Notes under the pieces: model-generated
The model's input: the letters and a program-made list of their open reading frames with translations, nothing else
Told to the model about the DNA's origin: nothing
The model's database searches: none
Translations under genes and position numbers: made by a program
Assembly (NCBI GenBank): GCA_900319035.1
Contig: ONMU01000031.1
Location: 1-47,377, forward strand
Direction of reading: 5' to 3'
From: an uncultured Bacteroidales bacterium
GTDB taxonomy: Bacteria > Bacteroidota > Bacteroidia > Bacteroidales > Paludibacteraceae
DNA length: 47,377 nt
Shown: positions 35,301 through 40,217 of the stretch, piece after piece
Numbering within the stretch: the stretch's first letter is position 1
Layout of the letters: every line of letters starts with the position of its first letter

Positions 35301-35930
35301 GTACAACTGCGCCTGAATCATATTGCTATTTCCTTTGATATCAGTAGCCAGGATCCAGCTCTTCGTGTAGTTGATATTACCCGTCATACGCTTACTGATC
35401 TTCACCTCCGTACCGATGTTGAAGGTCTCTCCGTCCAGCGCCTCCTGCGGATACCAGTCTATCTCCACCCAAGTCACATTGTCCTTGTCGTTGTCCGGCT
35501 CCGCCACTTTCTTCACGTCGTACGCGTGCTCCTGATTGTCATTCGGCACCACCTTGCGTTGGCCGTCGTGGATGTTCGTGATCTCCACGATACCTCTGCC
35601 GCTGTAGGCTCTCACCCACGCGCGACCGTACGCTTTGTTGTCGTCCGCACTCGGGCCGTCGCTGGCGCGTTCGCTACTATAGGAGAAAATCTTGTACTCC
35701 GAGCCGTTCAGCTTGTAGTACACATACGACTCGCCCTGGTCGTTGGTGGATACATAGTAGTCGTATGCACCACGCGAGTAAATAGGTAACTTGAAATGCA
35801 CTTTGTTCGCTCCGGCTGTATACGCCGAGTAGTGCTTTTCTAACTCCAAAAAATCATTTGCCTCGGCTCTGTTCACACCAATGAACAAGGAGCACAAAAG
35901 AAGGATAAGTAAAAACAGTTTGTTTCTCAT
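26295..35930 (-). CDS. Giant secreted multidomain surface protein with LamG domains, paralogue 2 (3211 aa)
   Basis: Signal peptide to about residue 24 (LFLLILLLCSLFIGVNRAEA). Domain order follows the 3239-aa paralogue: beta-rich N-terminus; FN3-like near 745-825; regulatory-like modules near 830 (GEISGSVLMPDNSGMAGV), 925 (RLTGRALYKYSTIPVAG) and 1020; two LamG domains near 2185-2375 and 2385-2545; the lipoprotein-like domain near 2780-2890; GWNWISFNLNLNE near 2905; and the final tail KIIEDQHVVIIKNGEKY...GKKLQ. In the stretch around PRQNW-MNTLSP-DSIGYYLP the two paralogues are mostly identical. It probably follows the 81-aa gene in one operon (73-bp gap) and overlaps the LRR gene. Surface adhesion or glycan binding is inferred. 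Confidence 0.85.
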   Translation of the reverse strand: MRNKLFLLILLLCSLFIGVNRAEANDFLELEKHYSAYTAGANKVHFKLPIYSRGAYDYYVSTNDQGESYVYYKLNGSEYKIFSYSSERASDGPSADDNKAYGRAWVRAYSGRGIVEITNIHDGQRKVVPNDNQEHAYDVKKVAEPDNDKDNVTWVEIDWYPQEALDGETFNIGTEVKISKRMTGNINYTKSWILATDIKGNSNMIQAQLYDPYFYTVNNAGVTGYGNAAVPYMVFYDPKSYHTSLDATEFQAADRSGNIFVPTTDTVQENFYATFQIYRMKTPQEVMSTQMTTKVDIPPYHRIYNFEAEEEKDATGTYTGNNVLHWTIKNPRLVDLVDGDYFEIQRALKEDFSDAQQLGIQRMMRDSIGYYTFQDNSREIWTGNAAVRTDTVDAQWKTTLKHYYIYDDNGTLLLDVSATLTCNKGHMAAVPVYYRIRRATSSVWGWVDGFSRQVTLYKHNFLAPLANQQENYIKDAEWEKNHKVHFQFKIDNSEIQVLPLSKEDCSLNYTINSAYTEGTTSFTIAYEKYAYYTVNPKDYLTFRVLNAEKSVIRDWQRMDAGTYDIPMGGMVQVNVDKGVRSSHKSYEFTVWGNSTIKCKSTYLMAEDFIDIGFDGPSSPDFSVYEPVIKDSLFKKLQTEYAKGYGRCMWDRTARLILRRTIQETGEFSEFIIPQDSIKRQDDGSWIATYSDVADKACTHYSYSVRIDQSKSDLHVQDSTQLQPKAISGPSLYFDEAATITSFTASEGDAVGHHKRGVKLEWMASSTAVDQYVLRRVAKNSDAAPDTIYIGLDNNFFDETAVPNQRYTYSITAVYDCNGKSSRNSAEAVGWRSPYGEISGSVLMPDNSGMAGVTVTITGDGLPVTGLQCVTDPTGTFKFDSLTYNIATGSNYSIIPTHSYAVFSFNNTTAPTASIGLSTDNAVVEGLNFANTSTVRLTGRALYKYSTIPVAGAMFTLNGDTVRRNGAPVKTGTDGNFELTLSKRQPYVLRIVKHRHTFEGDGILRLEQGKDTFTLDAPEDGVRFYDMTTVRLVGRVAGGIDQRDLPEAFGLGTNNLGDDLQLVLQLEGDNIAQIVHDPNDQTRDTVQQRVQYASVKGDKSAVVTNTLFEKKRITIQPDPKTGEYAVDLFPVKYKVVQATAKGYATLFAAGQGSEVIDLTNAPLDVTKNYYNQDSAIYNAVYDRIYRSPVKVHLKQLLYGMEQDGYGEPSISVSGFDLSRKEKVQLYTKNSDGTVTYTLGHPLFQYNRRYQFEAEAFEDYYYNNDETAKLDRVPQRGGKVIVHNGMHSATEQLPYELDRLGKNSNVWLLVDHIQTQTYGEDALSTVSIALEQEGNTVETDAFQAFVIGDVIQANELTTADADITLLDIIRDPGGNGSSAWVENGTTYNYGYTESYDWKGGINLTPKYGLNISNDIGIVTAPSGAGSYIGSNYTSSKQLSFTIPITHEWAWGYKYSYTFTTTDKISTSSSHAKAGVGSNADVFVGVMNSQLTGKAKSIAVINDTIFQARQPAIQAGTMHVLASGTGADNKPYYLVTGEKVVMGSGITNSFAYSQYYIMESVLPQLAMQRQNLLTIFPDSASAQAAANASDDVVYWYIDSLTSVSLHDTLAKDSYRMILPTNSTKAYPNRVAAIDNIIQKWCTILIYNEAEKVAARQSGQHVGTYSVNAGTTLSHSDSYSATANYNELPQGMGLIGKDAASAATSNAQNLLKDAIKNFSAFWGSDSQKRFGTTITDAISAMFKDEKNPNGSGHKTQSQLGTVTNTSKWTMSFDPVLDFNSDARTSNEKTVKKSCGFTIVPDAQGDITVSVYRAEVDSLWKATTGTIVSKVGESNNDDILYGSYVFFTQAGATYCVHEKEEKTQFYNKGTVINNGTMALALPELSIDRHEVSSVPADQRAVFHIELKNEGQVQYGLANTGTTFSLSLTGDSNPHGAKVYINGAPLVQGLDYFLTPGQSITQVLEVERGEVDDYDNLTLYFRLADCPKTYAMLQFSAHFMPESSPVSIEMPRQNWVMNTLSPHDSIGYYLPVDIGGFNIHHKNFDHIEFQYKLSTESEEKWVNQCSFYASDSLYALATGNKAMIENGRIPQFRFYGERDPMEQQYDLRAVCFCRYGSGFVTKASPVIRGTKDTRPPRVFGDPEPANAILGVGDHLLLRFNEPIAGNYLDEDNNFQLLGITNHTGISASTAILFRGTADSYAASSVERSLTDKSFTVEMMVKPTSPYNDEVFFTHGDKGKGLIFGKTADNRLYAQIGGLTTYYSKKLADPMLAFTRVAVTYSKENGFSFYVGTVDMTEPSALPSKNIEYSLSAPLIFGQGYAGQMLEARVWTKALTLEEIAATFDHYLTGYEQELLAYYRMSEGKGELVKDHAHGATLSLHGCTWNKLQGFSVQLAKEQRVELIGNLFGRSKVYDATLMFWFRTTDNAAERANLFSAGRTDDKHGALIALENCNIVLCSDSLTWIGSVNYADGEWHHVVLSINRTYNNAALFVDGSLIQTFPATVAAGAQGDMYLGGNFAGNIDEFAVFEQALPKSLVEAYDNIALVGDEMGLIAYLPFEEQFLNPNGKLEQRFSINDRRQFKDPATGKVIDKILPLVDGDITALADKTQNAPVTSHGALTKLNFDWSFNGDELMINLNMLDREINKQSIYVTVRDVEDLNGNPMRSPITWTAFVDHNSLKWADKQLTIWGRYGMEDSNNYTVTQIINMSGKRHTYKIESLPDWLTVDQTYGTIEPLGELSIKLVYKQPMPVGTYGDLIYVVDEDGLAEPLQIEYMVEAFPPYIDVDESKYPLNMSICGQVKINNIYDSDENDIIYAIYRNECIGKANVDYDNTANTSNVYLTIFGNEAMTGKTVNFILWQASTGRTYNLIVDRDVQFRAGDVHGCGNEAQVLFTTGGSETQNIDIYSGWNWISFNLNLNETTGIIRNMLTANEPWKEGDLIKNPSTQQFVTYSEAMDAFLGTIKTLNYRDMYMMYAAGGNTMHISGDPLPEDKMEITVKGGGEWSPMPCLLQQATTITEAFAGYYDNATPGDMVKAHNRFAVFSPDRKWVGDLTAFRPGEGYFFKRLAESDVTIKFYSKAANAPQRAPKFNGKAATNMTMICKVEGVNELMNEGVKAFSGDELVGIATPIELNNETLYFLTVSSDFADELHFETEDGTPLRAEQPIRYTSDAHHGSLKAPIILKPGETSRPYKIIEDQHVVIIKNGEKYDIDGKKLQ

Positions 35931-36003
35931 ATTTTGGTTGTGTTTTTAAATGATTTTAATTGTTAATAATGTGATTTGTTGTTTGATTTATTTGTCTTGT
36001 TTC

Positions 36004-36249
36004 TTAGTTCTTGCGAATCGGGGCATTGGGAGCGATTTGTAAGTCCTCTTGGTCATCGAGCGGAATCCACCACATCTCCTTATACTTATACCCCTCATGT
36101 GTGCGGTTGAGGAAATGAAGCATCCAGTCCATCCGCATAAAACTGCGCTCCAGCCAAAAGAACTCTCTCCATTGCTCCGTATTGAGGTGAACAATATCAA
36201 ACGTCGGCGTCTTCGCCTCATGATACCTAAATCGTACTGCTAATACCAT
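36004..36249 (-). CDS. Small hypothetical protein leading the second surface-protein operon
   Basis: The 81-aa protein has no signal peptide and is rich in aromatic residues (TEQWREFFWLERSFMRMDWM, YKEMWWIPLDD). I recognise no family. It begins 31 nt downstream of a TTTG-N20-TAATTTTG promoter and stops 73 bp before the giant gene, so it is the first gene of that transcript. A start inside the promoter is not available, so ATG 36249 is firm. It might be a chaperone or regulator of the giant protein, but nothing in the sequence shows this. Confidence 0.65.
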   Translation of the reverse strand: MVLAVRFRYHEAKTPTFDIVHLNTEQWREFFWLERSFMRMDWMLHFLNRTHEGYKYKEMWWIPLDDQEDLQIAPNAPIRKN

Positions 36250-36279
36250 AATCTTTTACTCCATATTCAAAATCGGCTG

Positions 36280-36311
36280 CAAAATTACTGCTTTTTTAGC
36301 ACATACGCAAA
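36280..36311 (-). promoter_or_regulatory. Promoter of the second surface-protein operon
   Basis: Minus strand TTTG (36311-36308), 20-nt spacer ending AAAAAAGCAG, then TAATTTTG (36287-36280). It is divergent from the araC-type promoter and shares its spacer end. Confidence 0.8.
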
Positions 36312-36371
36312 TTTTAAAAGCAAAAAATGTTATCAATTTTCGCCTTTTTGCTACCAAAATGTGTGAAAAAA

Positions 36372-36403
36372 TTTGCATATATCAGAAAAAAGCAGTATCT
36401 TTG
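36372..36403 (+). promoter_or_regulatory. Promoter of the AraC-family gene
   Basis: TTTG (36372-36375), 20-nt spacer ending AAAAAAGCAG, TATCTTTG (36396-36403). The start near 36410 leaves a short leader to ATG 36424. It rules out the in-frame TTG at 36373. Confidence 0.82.
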
Positions 36404-36423
36404 CACAAAATTTCAGAAAAGTT

Positions 36424-37308
36424 ATGGAAAATTATTCAACCTTGCGTTCTCTTGAGAACAGAGAAAATGTAGAATCAAACGGTATTATCCTTTGCATGAA
36501 ACAAGAGGGAATAGCTGTTCCGCCGGGTATAGATATGATGTATCCCTATATTATCTTATCGCTGAATCTATCCGGCACGTCGCATTGCTTGTATGACATG
36601 AAGGATATACGAGCCCAAAAGAATGACTTGACCTTCTTTCTGCCCGGACACATCATCCGTCATCTGGAGCCTAGTGAGGATTATACGCAAGCATGGTTGC
36701 TCTTTGATCCCAGTAAATTCAAGGATTCGGAGTTGAAATTCAACCCCAGTGACATGGAGTTACTTTCCCAAAGTCCGATATGTCATTTGACAGACGAGCA
36801 AGCGGAAAATCTTTTACTACTTCTTGGTGCGATCAATTATATAGCGAGCCGAAGCGAGGAAGAGCTTCCCAACAAGCATCGTTTGTTGGAGCAGCAGCTG
36901 TCAGTAACATATGAGTTGTACATGTCGATTCGTCATGAGCAAGATACAGAGTGGAACAAAGACCGCATGGGACATATCTATCTCACCTTCTGTAATCTCG
37001 TTGTAGAGCACCATAAAGAGGAGCGAAATGTAAACTATTACGCCAAATTATTAGGTTACGATCCGCGATATTTCTCAAAGATTTTCCGTGCATATAATGA
37101 CGGCACTTCTCCATTGGAGTGGATCCAGAACTATGTCACGAATCAGGCAAAACGTATGATAAGCGAGCATCCGGAACAGTCCATCAAAGAGGTATCCATT
37201 CAGCTTGGATTCCCGACGACCGCGAATTTCTGCCGTTACTTCAAGCGTGCCACCGGCATCTACCCGCTGGCATACAAAGACTCCCTCCAATCCGACAAAG
37301 AGGCATAA
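36424..37308 (+). CDS. AraC-family transcriptional regulator
   Basis: The 294-aa protein has an N-terminal cupin-like sensor part (residues about 15-130, with PYIILSLNLSGTSHCLYDMKD and FFLPGHIIRHLEPSEDYTQA). The C-terminal AraC/XylS DNA-binding domain spans about 195-285. It has two helix-turn-helix units: NYYAKLLGYDPRYFSKIFRAY and IKEVSIQLGFPTTANFCRYF, then KRATGIYPLAYK. It is divergently transcribed from the 81-aa/giant/LRR/lipoprotein operon across a 174-bp region with two similar promoters. That makes it the likely regulator of that operon and possibly of itself. The ligand is unknown. A weak hairpin (37319-37352) follows the stop codon. Confidence 0.9.
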   Translation: MENYSTLRSLENRENVESNGIILCMKQEGIAVPPGIDMMYPYIILSLNLSGTSHCLYDMKDIRAQKNDLTFFLPGHIIRHLEPSEDYTQAWLLFDPSKFKDSELKFNPSDMELLSQSPICHLTDEQAENLLLLLGAINYIASRSEEELPNKHRLLEQQLSVTYELYMSIRHEQDTEWNKDRMGHIYLTFCNLVVEHHKEERNVNYYAKLLGYDPRYFSKIFRAYNDGTSPLEWIQNYVTNQAKRMISEHPEQSIKEVSIQLGFPTTANFCRYFKRATGIYPLAYKDSLQSDKEA

Positions 37309-37318
37309 AAGACCGCAA

Positions 37319-37352
37319 AAGAGACGGGCACGAATATCGCGCCCCGCCTCTT
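37319..37352 (+). terminator. Weak terminator-like hairpin after the AraC gene
   Basis: AAGAGACGGGC pairs with GCCCCGCCTCTT around an 11-nt loop, with one wobble and one bulge. It lies 10 nt past the stop but lacks a clear T-run, so termination is uncertain. Confidence 0.4.
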
Positions 37353-37450
37353 GCGATACATCAAAAATCTCTGCAAAATTACACTTTTTTTTGAATATGC
37401 AAGTTTTTCTTCCTAATTCGTTCAGAATTAAGCATTTTGAAAGAAAAAAA

Positions 37451-37585
37451 CGCGTTAGGGATTGGAAGGGCTATGGTATTGTGCAACAATGCGGAACTTG
37501 TGACCCCCTGCAAAGCCCGACCGACGCAGCTCTGGAGAGAATGATTTGCAGGGCTATGGAGGGAATGCCCCAATAAAGACAGTCG
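37451..37585. repeat. Dispersed intergenic repeat, copy B
   Basis: The first 72 bp match copy A. The extension GCTCTGGAGA through ACAGTCG matches copy C. It lies about 50 bp upstream of a promoter-like CTTG-N18-TAATTTTG on the minus strand (37375-37404) that drives no recognisable gene. Confidence 0.8.
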
Positions 37586-37594
37586 TAAAAAAAG

Positions 37595-37759
37595 ATGAGG
37601 AAGATAAAAGTCCGAAAACAAACCGCCGACGTTCACAAGCCAGCGGTCTCGGGCGGTTCGATTGACTTTACCGATGTTCTGCTCCTTTTGAAGATTGACG
37701 GGGAATGGAAATGTGTTGCCAAGGCATATAACCAAAACCCCAACACCATCAAAAAGTAA
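37595..37759 (+). pseudogene. C-terminal remnant of an NTF2/lumazine-binding-like protein
   Basis: A 54-codon frame ends SIDFTDVLLLLKIDGEWKC, then VAKAYNQNP and a TAA stop. This is the typical C-terminal strand pattern of SnoaL/NTF2-like putative lumazine-binding proteins (full length about 120-150 aa). The N-terminal two thirds are missing and replaced by repeat copy B immediately upstream. The ATG at 37595 is probably fortuitous. The stop abuts the convergent acetyltransferase gene. Confidence 0.55.
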
Positions 37760-38236
37760 TCATTCCTTCTTATACATGCGGGAATGTGTGCGGTCGGCGT
37801 ATTTCCAACTGACATTTGCAACGAAAGACCAGCCGTAACGCTCGTAAAAAGAGGTGTGCTCGGTAACGAGGTAAAGTGTGTGGATGCCACGATTCAACAT
37901 GTCCTTTTCTGCCGTGGAAAGGAGTTGCCCCGCTATGCCTTTTCCTCTGAACTCGGGTTCAATCCACAAATCGCAGATGTTCGGCGTCAGATCCGGGCGA
38001 TCGTGATCGTCGTTAACGCACACACCTATTCCGCCGATGATACGGTCTTCCTGTACGACAATATAGTACTGCGGCAGGTCGTTCGGGAATGCCGTGCAAT
38101 GGGCTATGTCGGCTCTAAACTCATCAATGGGGTCATTCCAATGCGGCGCAAAGAAAGCCGCTGCACGCTCCGCCCATTCGGGGTGCTCGCGCAAAAAGAG
38201 AATCGTATAGTGTTGACTAAATGGCATCTGCGTCAT
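37760..38236 (-). CDS. GNAT family N-acetyltransferase
   Basis: The 158-aa protein has the GNAT fold: PQYYIVVQEDRIIGGIGVCV (strands 3-4), ICDLWIEPEFRGKGIAGQLL (motif A, with the acetyl-CoA-binding R-G-K-G-I-A-G), and SFYERYGWSFV (motif B). Substrate unknown; it resembles the small-molecule or aminoglycoside-like branch. A TAATTTTG promoter ends at 38248, so the ATG at 38236 would have almost no leader. The second ATG at 38227 (MPFSQHYTILFL) is an equally good start. It is convergent with, and abuts, the NTF2-like remnant. Confidence 0.88.
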   Translation of the reverse strand: MTQMPFSQHYTILFLREHPEWAERAAAFFAPHWNDPIDEFRADIAHCTAFPNDLPQYYIVVQEDRIIGGIGVCVNDDHDRPDLTPNICDLWIEPEFRGKGIAGQLLSTAEKDMLNRGIHTLYLVTEHTSFYERYGWSFVANVSWKYADRTHSRMYKKE

Positions 38237-38247
38237 TATTTTTGATG

Positions 38248-38279
38248 CAAAATTACAAAAAAAAATTTACATGAGCAAA
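38248..38279 (-). promoter_or_regulatory. Promoter of the GNAT gene
   Basis: Minus strand TTTG (38279-38276), 20-nt spacer with a T9 run, TAATTTTG (38255-38248). Confidence 0.78.
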
Positions 38280-38340
38280 TTTATTGCGCGTAGGTTTATC
38301 GATTTAACAAAAATTAACAGAAAAATCTTGATTTTTCCGT

Positions 38341-38476
38341 CGCGTTAGGGATTGGAACGGGCAAACTTGGTACGAAGTGCGGAACTTGTGAACCCCTGCA
38401 AAGCCCGACCGGGTTAGCTCTGGAGATGAGCGGATCTGCAGAACTATGCCGGGAACGCCCAAATAAAAACAGTCGG
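38341..38476. repeat. Dispersed intergenic repeat, copy C
   Basis: It starts CGCGTTAGGGATTGGAACGG, diverges from copies A and B in about 20 nt, then matches through GCGGAACTTGTGAACCCC and the copy-B extension. It lies 62 bp upstream of the GNAT promoter. Confidence 0.8.
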
Positions 38477-38548
38477 ACAAAATACTACGATAGCAGTCAT
38501 GCTGACGAACAGGATGCCCGTCATCCGGAAGAGCCTGCGACCGGTCTG

Positions 38549-38572
38549 AAAAAAAAGGAGGGTTGCCCCTCC
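38549..38572 (-). terminator. Rho-independent terminator of the two-gene cluster at 38.6-39.3 kb
   Basis: Minus strand GGAGGG-GCAA-CCCTCC followed directly by TTTTTTTT; 17 nt after the stop of the 93-aa gene. Confidence 0.9.
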
Positions 38573-38589
38573 CAATTCCATTTCTTAGA

Positions 38590-38871
38590 TTAAAAGTTAT
38601 ACTTATAGGCTTCAGCTCTCAAAGCTTCGAACTCAGCCAGTGCTCTTTCATTCTTGCGCTCATGCGCCAGCTCGCGCTCCAATTGAGCGTAGAGCCATGC
38701 GCCACGGCCGTACATCAAATCCTTTTCAAGTTCCATTTGAGCTTCGAACTCTGCTCTGGAAATGGAGTAGCGGACCGTTTTTGTTTCGCGCTTAACTTCT
38801 TTCTGCGTAAGAGAAACTTGCTCTTGAACGCACTCGAAATCAAAACTGAGTTGTGTAACTTGATTTTTCAT
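38590..38871 (-). CDS. Hypothetical protein, charged and helical
   Basis: The 93-aa protein starts at ATG 38871 (MKNQVTQLSFDFECVQEQVS). The C-terminal half is strongly charged and alpha-helical (AEFEAQMELEKDLMYGRG, LERELAHERKNERALAEF). No family is recognised. It lies 60 bp downstream of the 119-aa gene, with a shared terminator behind it. Small charged proteins like this are common accessory genes of Bacteroidales plasmids and integrative elements; that association is inferred from the primase and iterons nearby. Confidence 0.6.
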   Translation of the reverse strand: MKNQVTQLSFDFECVQEQVSLTQKEVKRETKTVRYSISRAEFEAQMELEKDLMYGRGAWLYAQLERELAHERKNERALAEFEALRAEAYKYNF

Positions 38872-38931
38872 AAAGCCATTCTTTTTAGAGGTGATTGCCA
38901 CCCGCCATTTGAGGCGAGTGGCTTTCTACAT

Positions 38932-39288
38932 TTATGCTTGACAAACTGCTTGCGGAACGTAAAAGTGGGTGATTGGGAAGAAGGTGTATTGTTCACCTGT
39001 TTCTTTGTTCTGACGGCTTACCGGCTTGCCCCAAGCGGGGAAACGAGTGAGGTTGTTATCGAATACTCTGAAGCCTTCACGTTCCCATTGCTCGCGGGTT
39101 TTCAAGATGGGGAGATTGTGCAGCTCTTTGTAATAGATGCAGAGGAGATTGTTAATGCGCTCTTCTGTGCCGTACTTCTCGCGGAGTTGCTTGCAGAGTG
39201 CTCGGAGCGACTGACGCTCTGTTAAGGGTTGTGCAACTGCATTGTTGTTCACTTCAACTGCCTGGTTGTTTTTCTTAGATGCTTTCAT
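38932..39288 (-). CDS. Hypothetical protein of an accessory element
   Basis: The 118-aa protein starts at ATG 39288 (MKASKKNNQAVEVNNNAV). A low-complexity polar N-terminus precedes a helical segment (ERQSLRALCKQLREKYGTEE). Then come LHNLPILKTREQWEREGFRV and a C-terminal FPITHFYVPQAVCQ. I recognise no family. An in-frame ATG 10 codons upstream (39318) is the alternative start. It is probably co-transcribed with the 93-aa gene. Confidence 0.6.
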   Translation of the reverse strand: MKASKKNNQAVEVNNNAVAQPLTERQSLRALCKQLREKYGTEERINNLLCIYYKELHNLPILKTREQWEREGFRVFDNNLTRFPAWGKPVSRQNKETGEQYTFFPITHFYVPQAVCQA

Positions 39289-39465
39289 AACTGTACTGTT
39301 TTTTGAATTGTTTAACATATTGTTTTGAGATTTGTTTCTTTTACAATGCTTTCTGAGTTGACGGAGTGCAGTTCAACATTCCGTGAACAGCAAGACTTCC
39401 GAAAAATTTACTACCTCTTGAGGCTGGAGAAATTTTAAGCACCTGTGCGCCGGAACATGTTTAGC

Positions 39466-39496
39466 CTTGCCATACGGAAAGAACCAACTACCTTTG
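39466..39496 (+). promoter_or_regulatory. Candidate plus-strand promoter in a gene-free stretch
   Basis: CTTG (39466-39469), 19 nt, TACCTTTG (39489-39496). It points into the gene-free 39.5-40.2 kb region with no credible plus-strand gene, so a small RNA is possible. From 39289 to 39919 no other feature was supported. Confidence 0.5.
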
Positions 39497-39919
39497 CATT
39501 GCTAAAAGGAACGACATAAATCTGAAGGCAATATGTAATTCAAAAGCAGGACATGAAAGCCAAGAAATGACCGGCACAAGTGAACGATGCAGCGCAACCA
39601 TTGAGCGGTAGCACCGAGTACTGCAAGCCCGTGGGAAAGGCACAGGAAGCATGAGATCATCCTCTTGTTACAAGTAGCACAAGCCCATTTAACCTGCGGC
39701 GGGAAAAGTAGGCTGCCGTTTTCGATACTCATCCGTTCGCCGGAATAAGCCATACAGTTCGGACAAGAAACATCTTCCACAACTGCAACAATACATATTT
39801 ACAGGGGAAAGCAGTAAGCAAAAATGTAGAAAAGACCTCGATATTGCAGGAGTAGCAGAAAAGAAAGAACTGAAAAAAAATCAACGCAACACAGATGACA
39901 TCTATTTCGACGCAACGGA

Positions 39920-40130
39920 TTCAACAGTTTCAACAGAAAGATAAGTTATTCATTTATAGGTATTTATCTATTATACTATTTGTTGAATAGATACTATAAA
40001 TGTTGTAGAATGTTGAAAATGGTTCTTACGGGCTGTTGCAGGGTGTTGAAAGATGTTGAAAGGGTGTTGAATGGTGTGGGCGTGATAAAGCGCACAAAAT
40101 GAACGTGTTGCAGTTGTTGAAAGCGTTGAA
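39920..40130. repeat. TGTTGAA iteron cluster, candidate replication origin
   Basis: Degenerate TGTTG(A/C/T)A copies start at 39981, 40001, 40011, 40034, 40044, 40054, 40065, 40106 and 40115, with a related CGTTGAA at 40124. Two inverted copies (TTCAACAG) lie at 39920 and 39929. Local spacing is 9-11 bp, one helical turn. The cluster is 90 bp beyond the stop codon of the primase-helicase gene. Iterons beside a replication gene suggest an origin or a copy-control site. Confidence 0.65.
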
Positions 40131-40168
40131 CGGCTTTTCGCGACAAGTAAACTATTTCGCAAAGACAT

Positions 40169-40199
40169 GAAAAATGCCGCCCTTTGAGTGAGCGGCATC
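40169..40199 (-). terminator. Terminator of the primase-helicase gene
   Basis: Minus strand GATGCCGC...GCGGCAT (7-bp stem, 11-nt loop) followed by TTTTTC, 19 nt after the stop. Confidence 0.75.
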
Positions 40200-40217
40200 G
40201 CAGTGGAGAAGCGGATG

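Noticed and set aside
36373-36423. Extended N-terminus of the AraC-type regulator from a TTG codon
   Set aside because: The codon is part of the promoter's TTTG box, upstream of the predicted transcript start. ATG 36424 is preferred.
39502-39780. A 92-codon minus-strand frame with CPNC, CATC and CFLC pairs, resembling a zinc ribbon
   Set aside because: It needs a GTG start, the C-terminal half has no protein-like character, and no promoter or neighbour supports it. It is noted only as a weak possibility.
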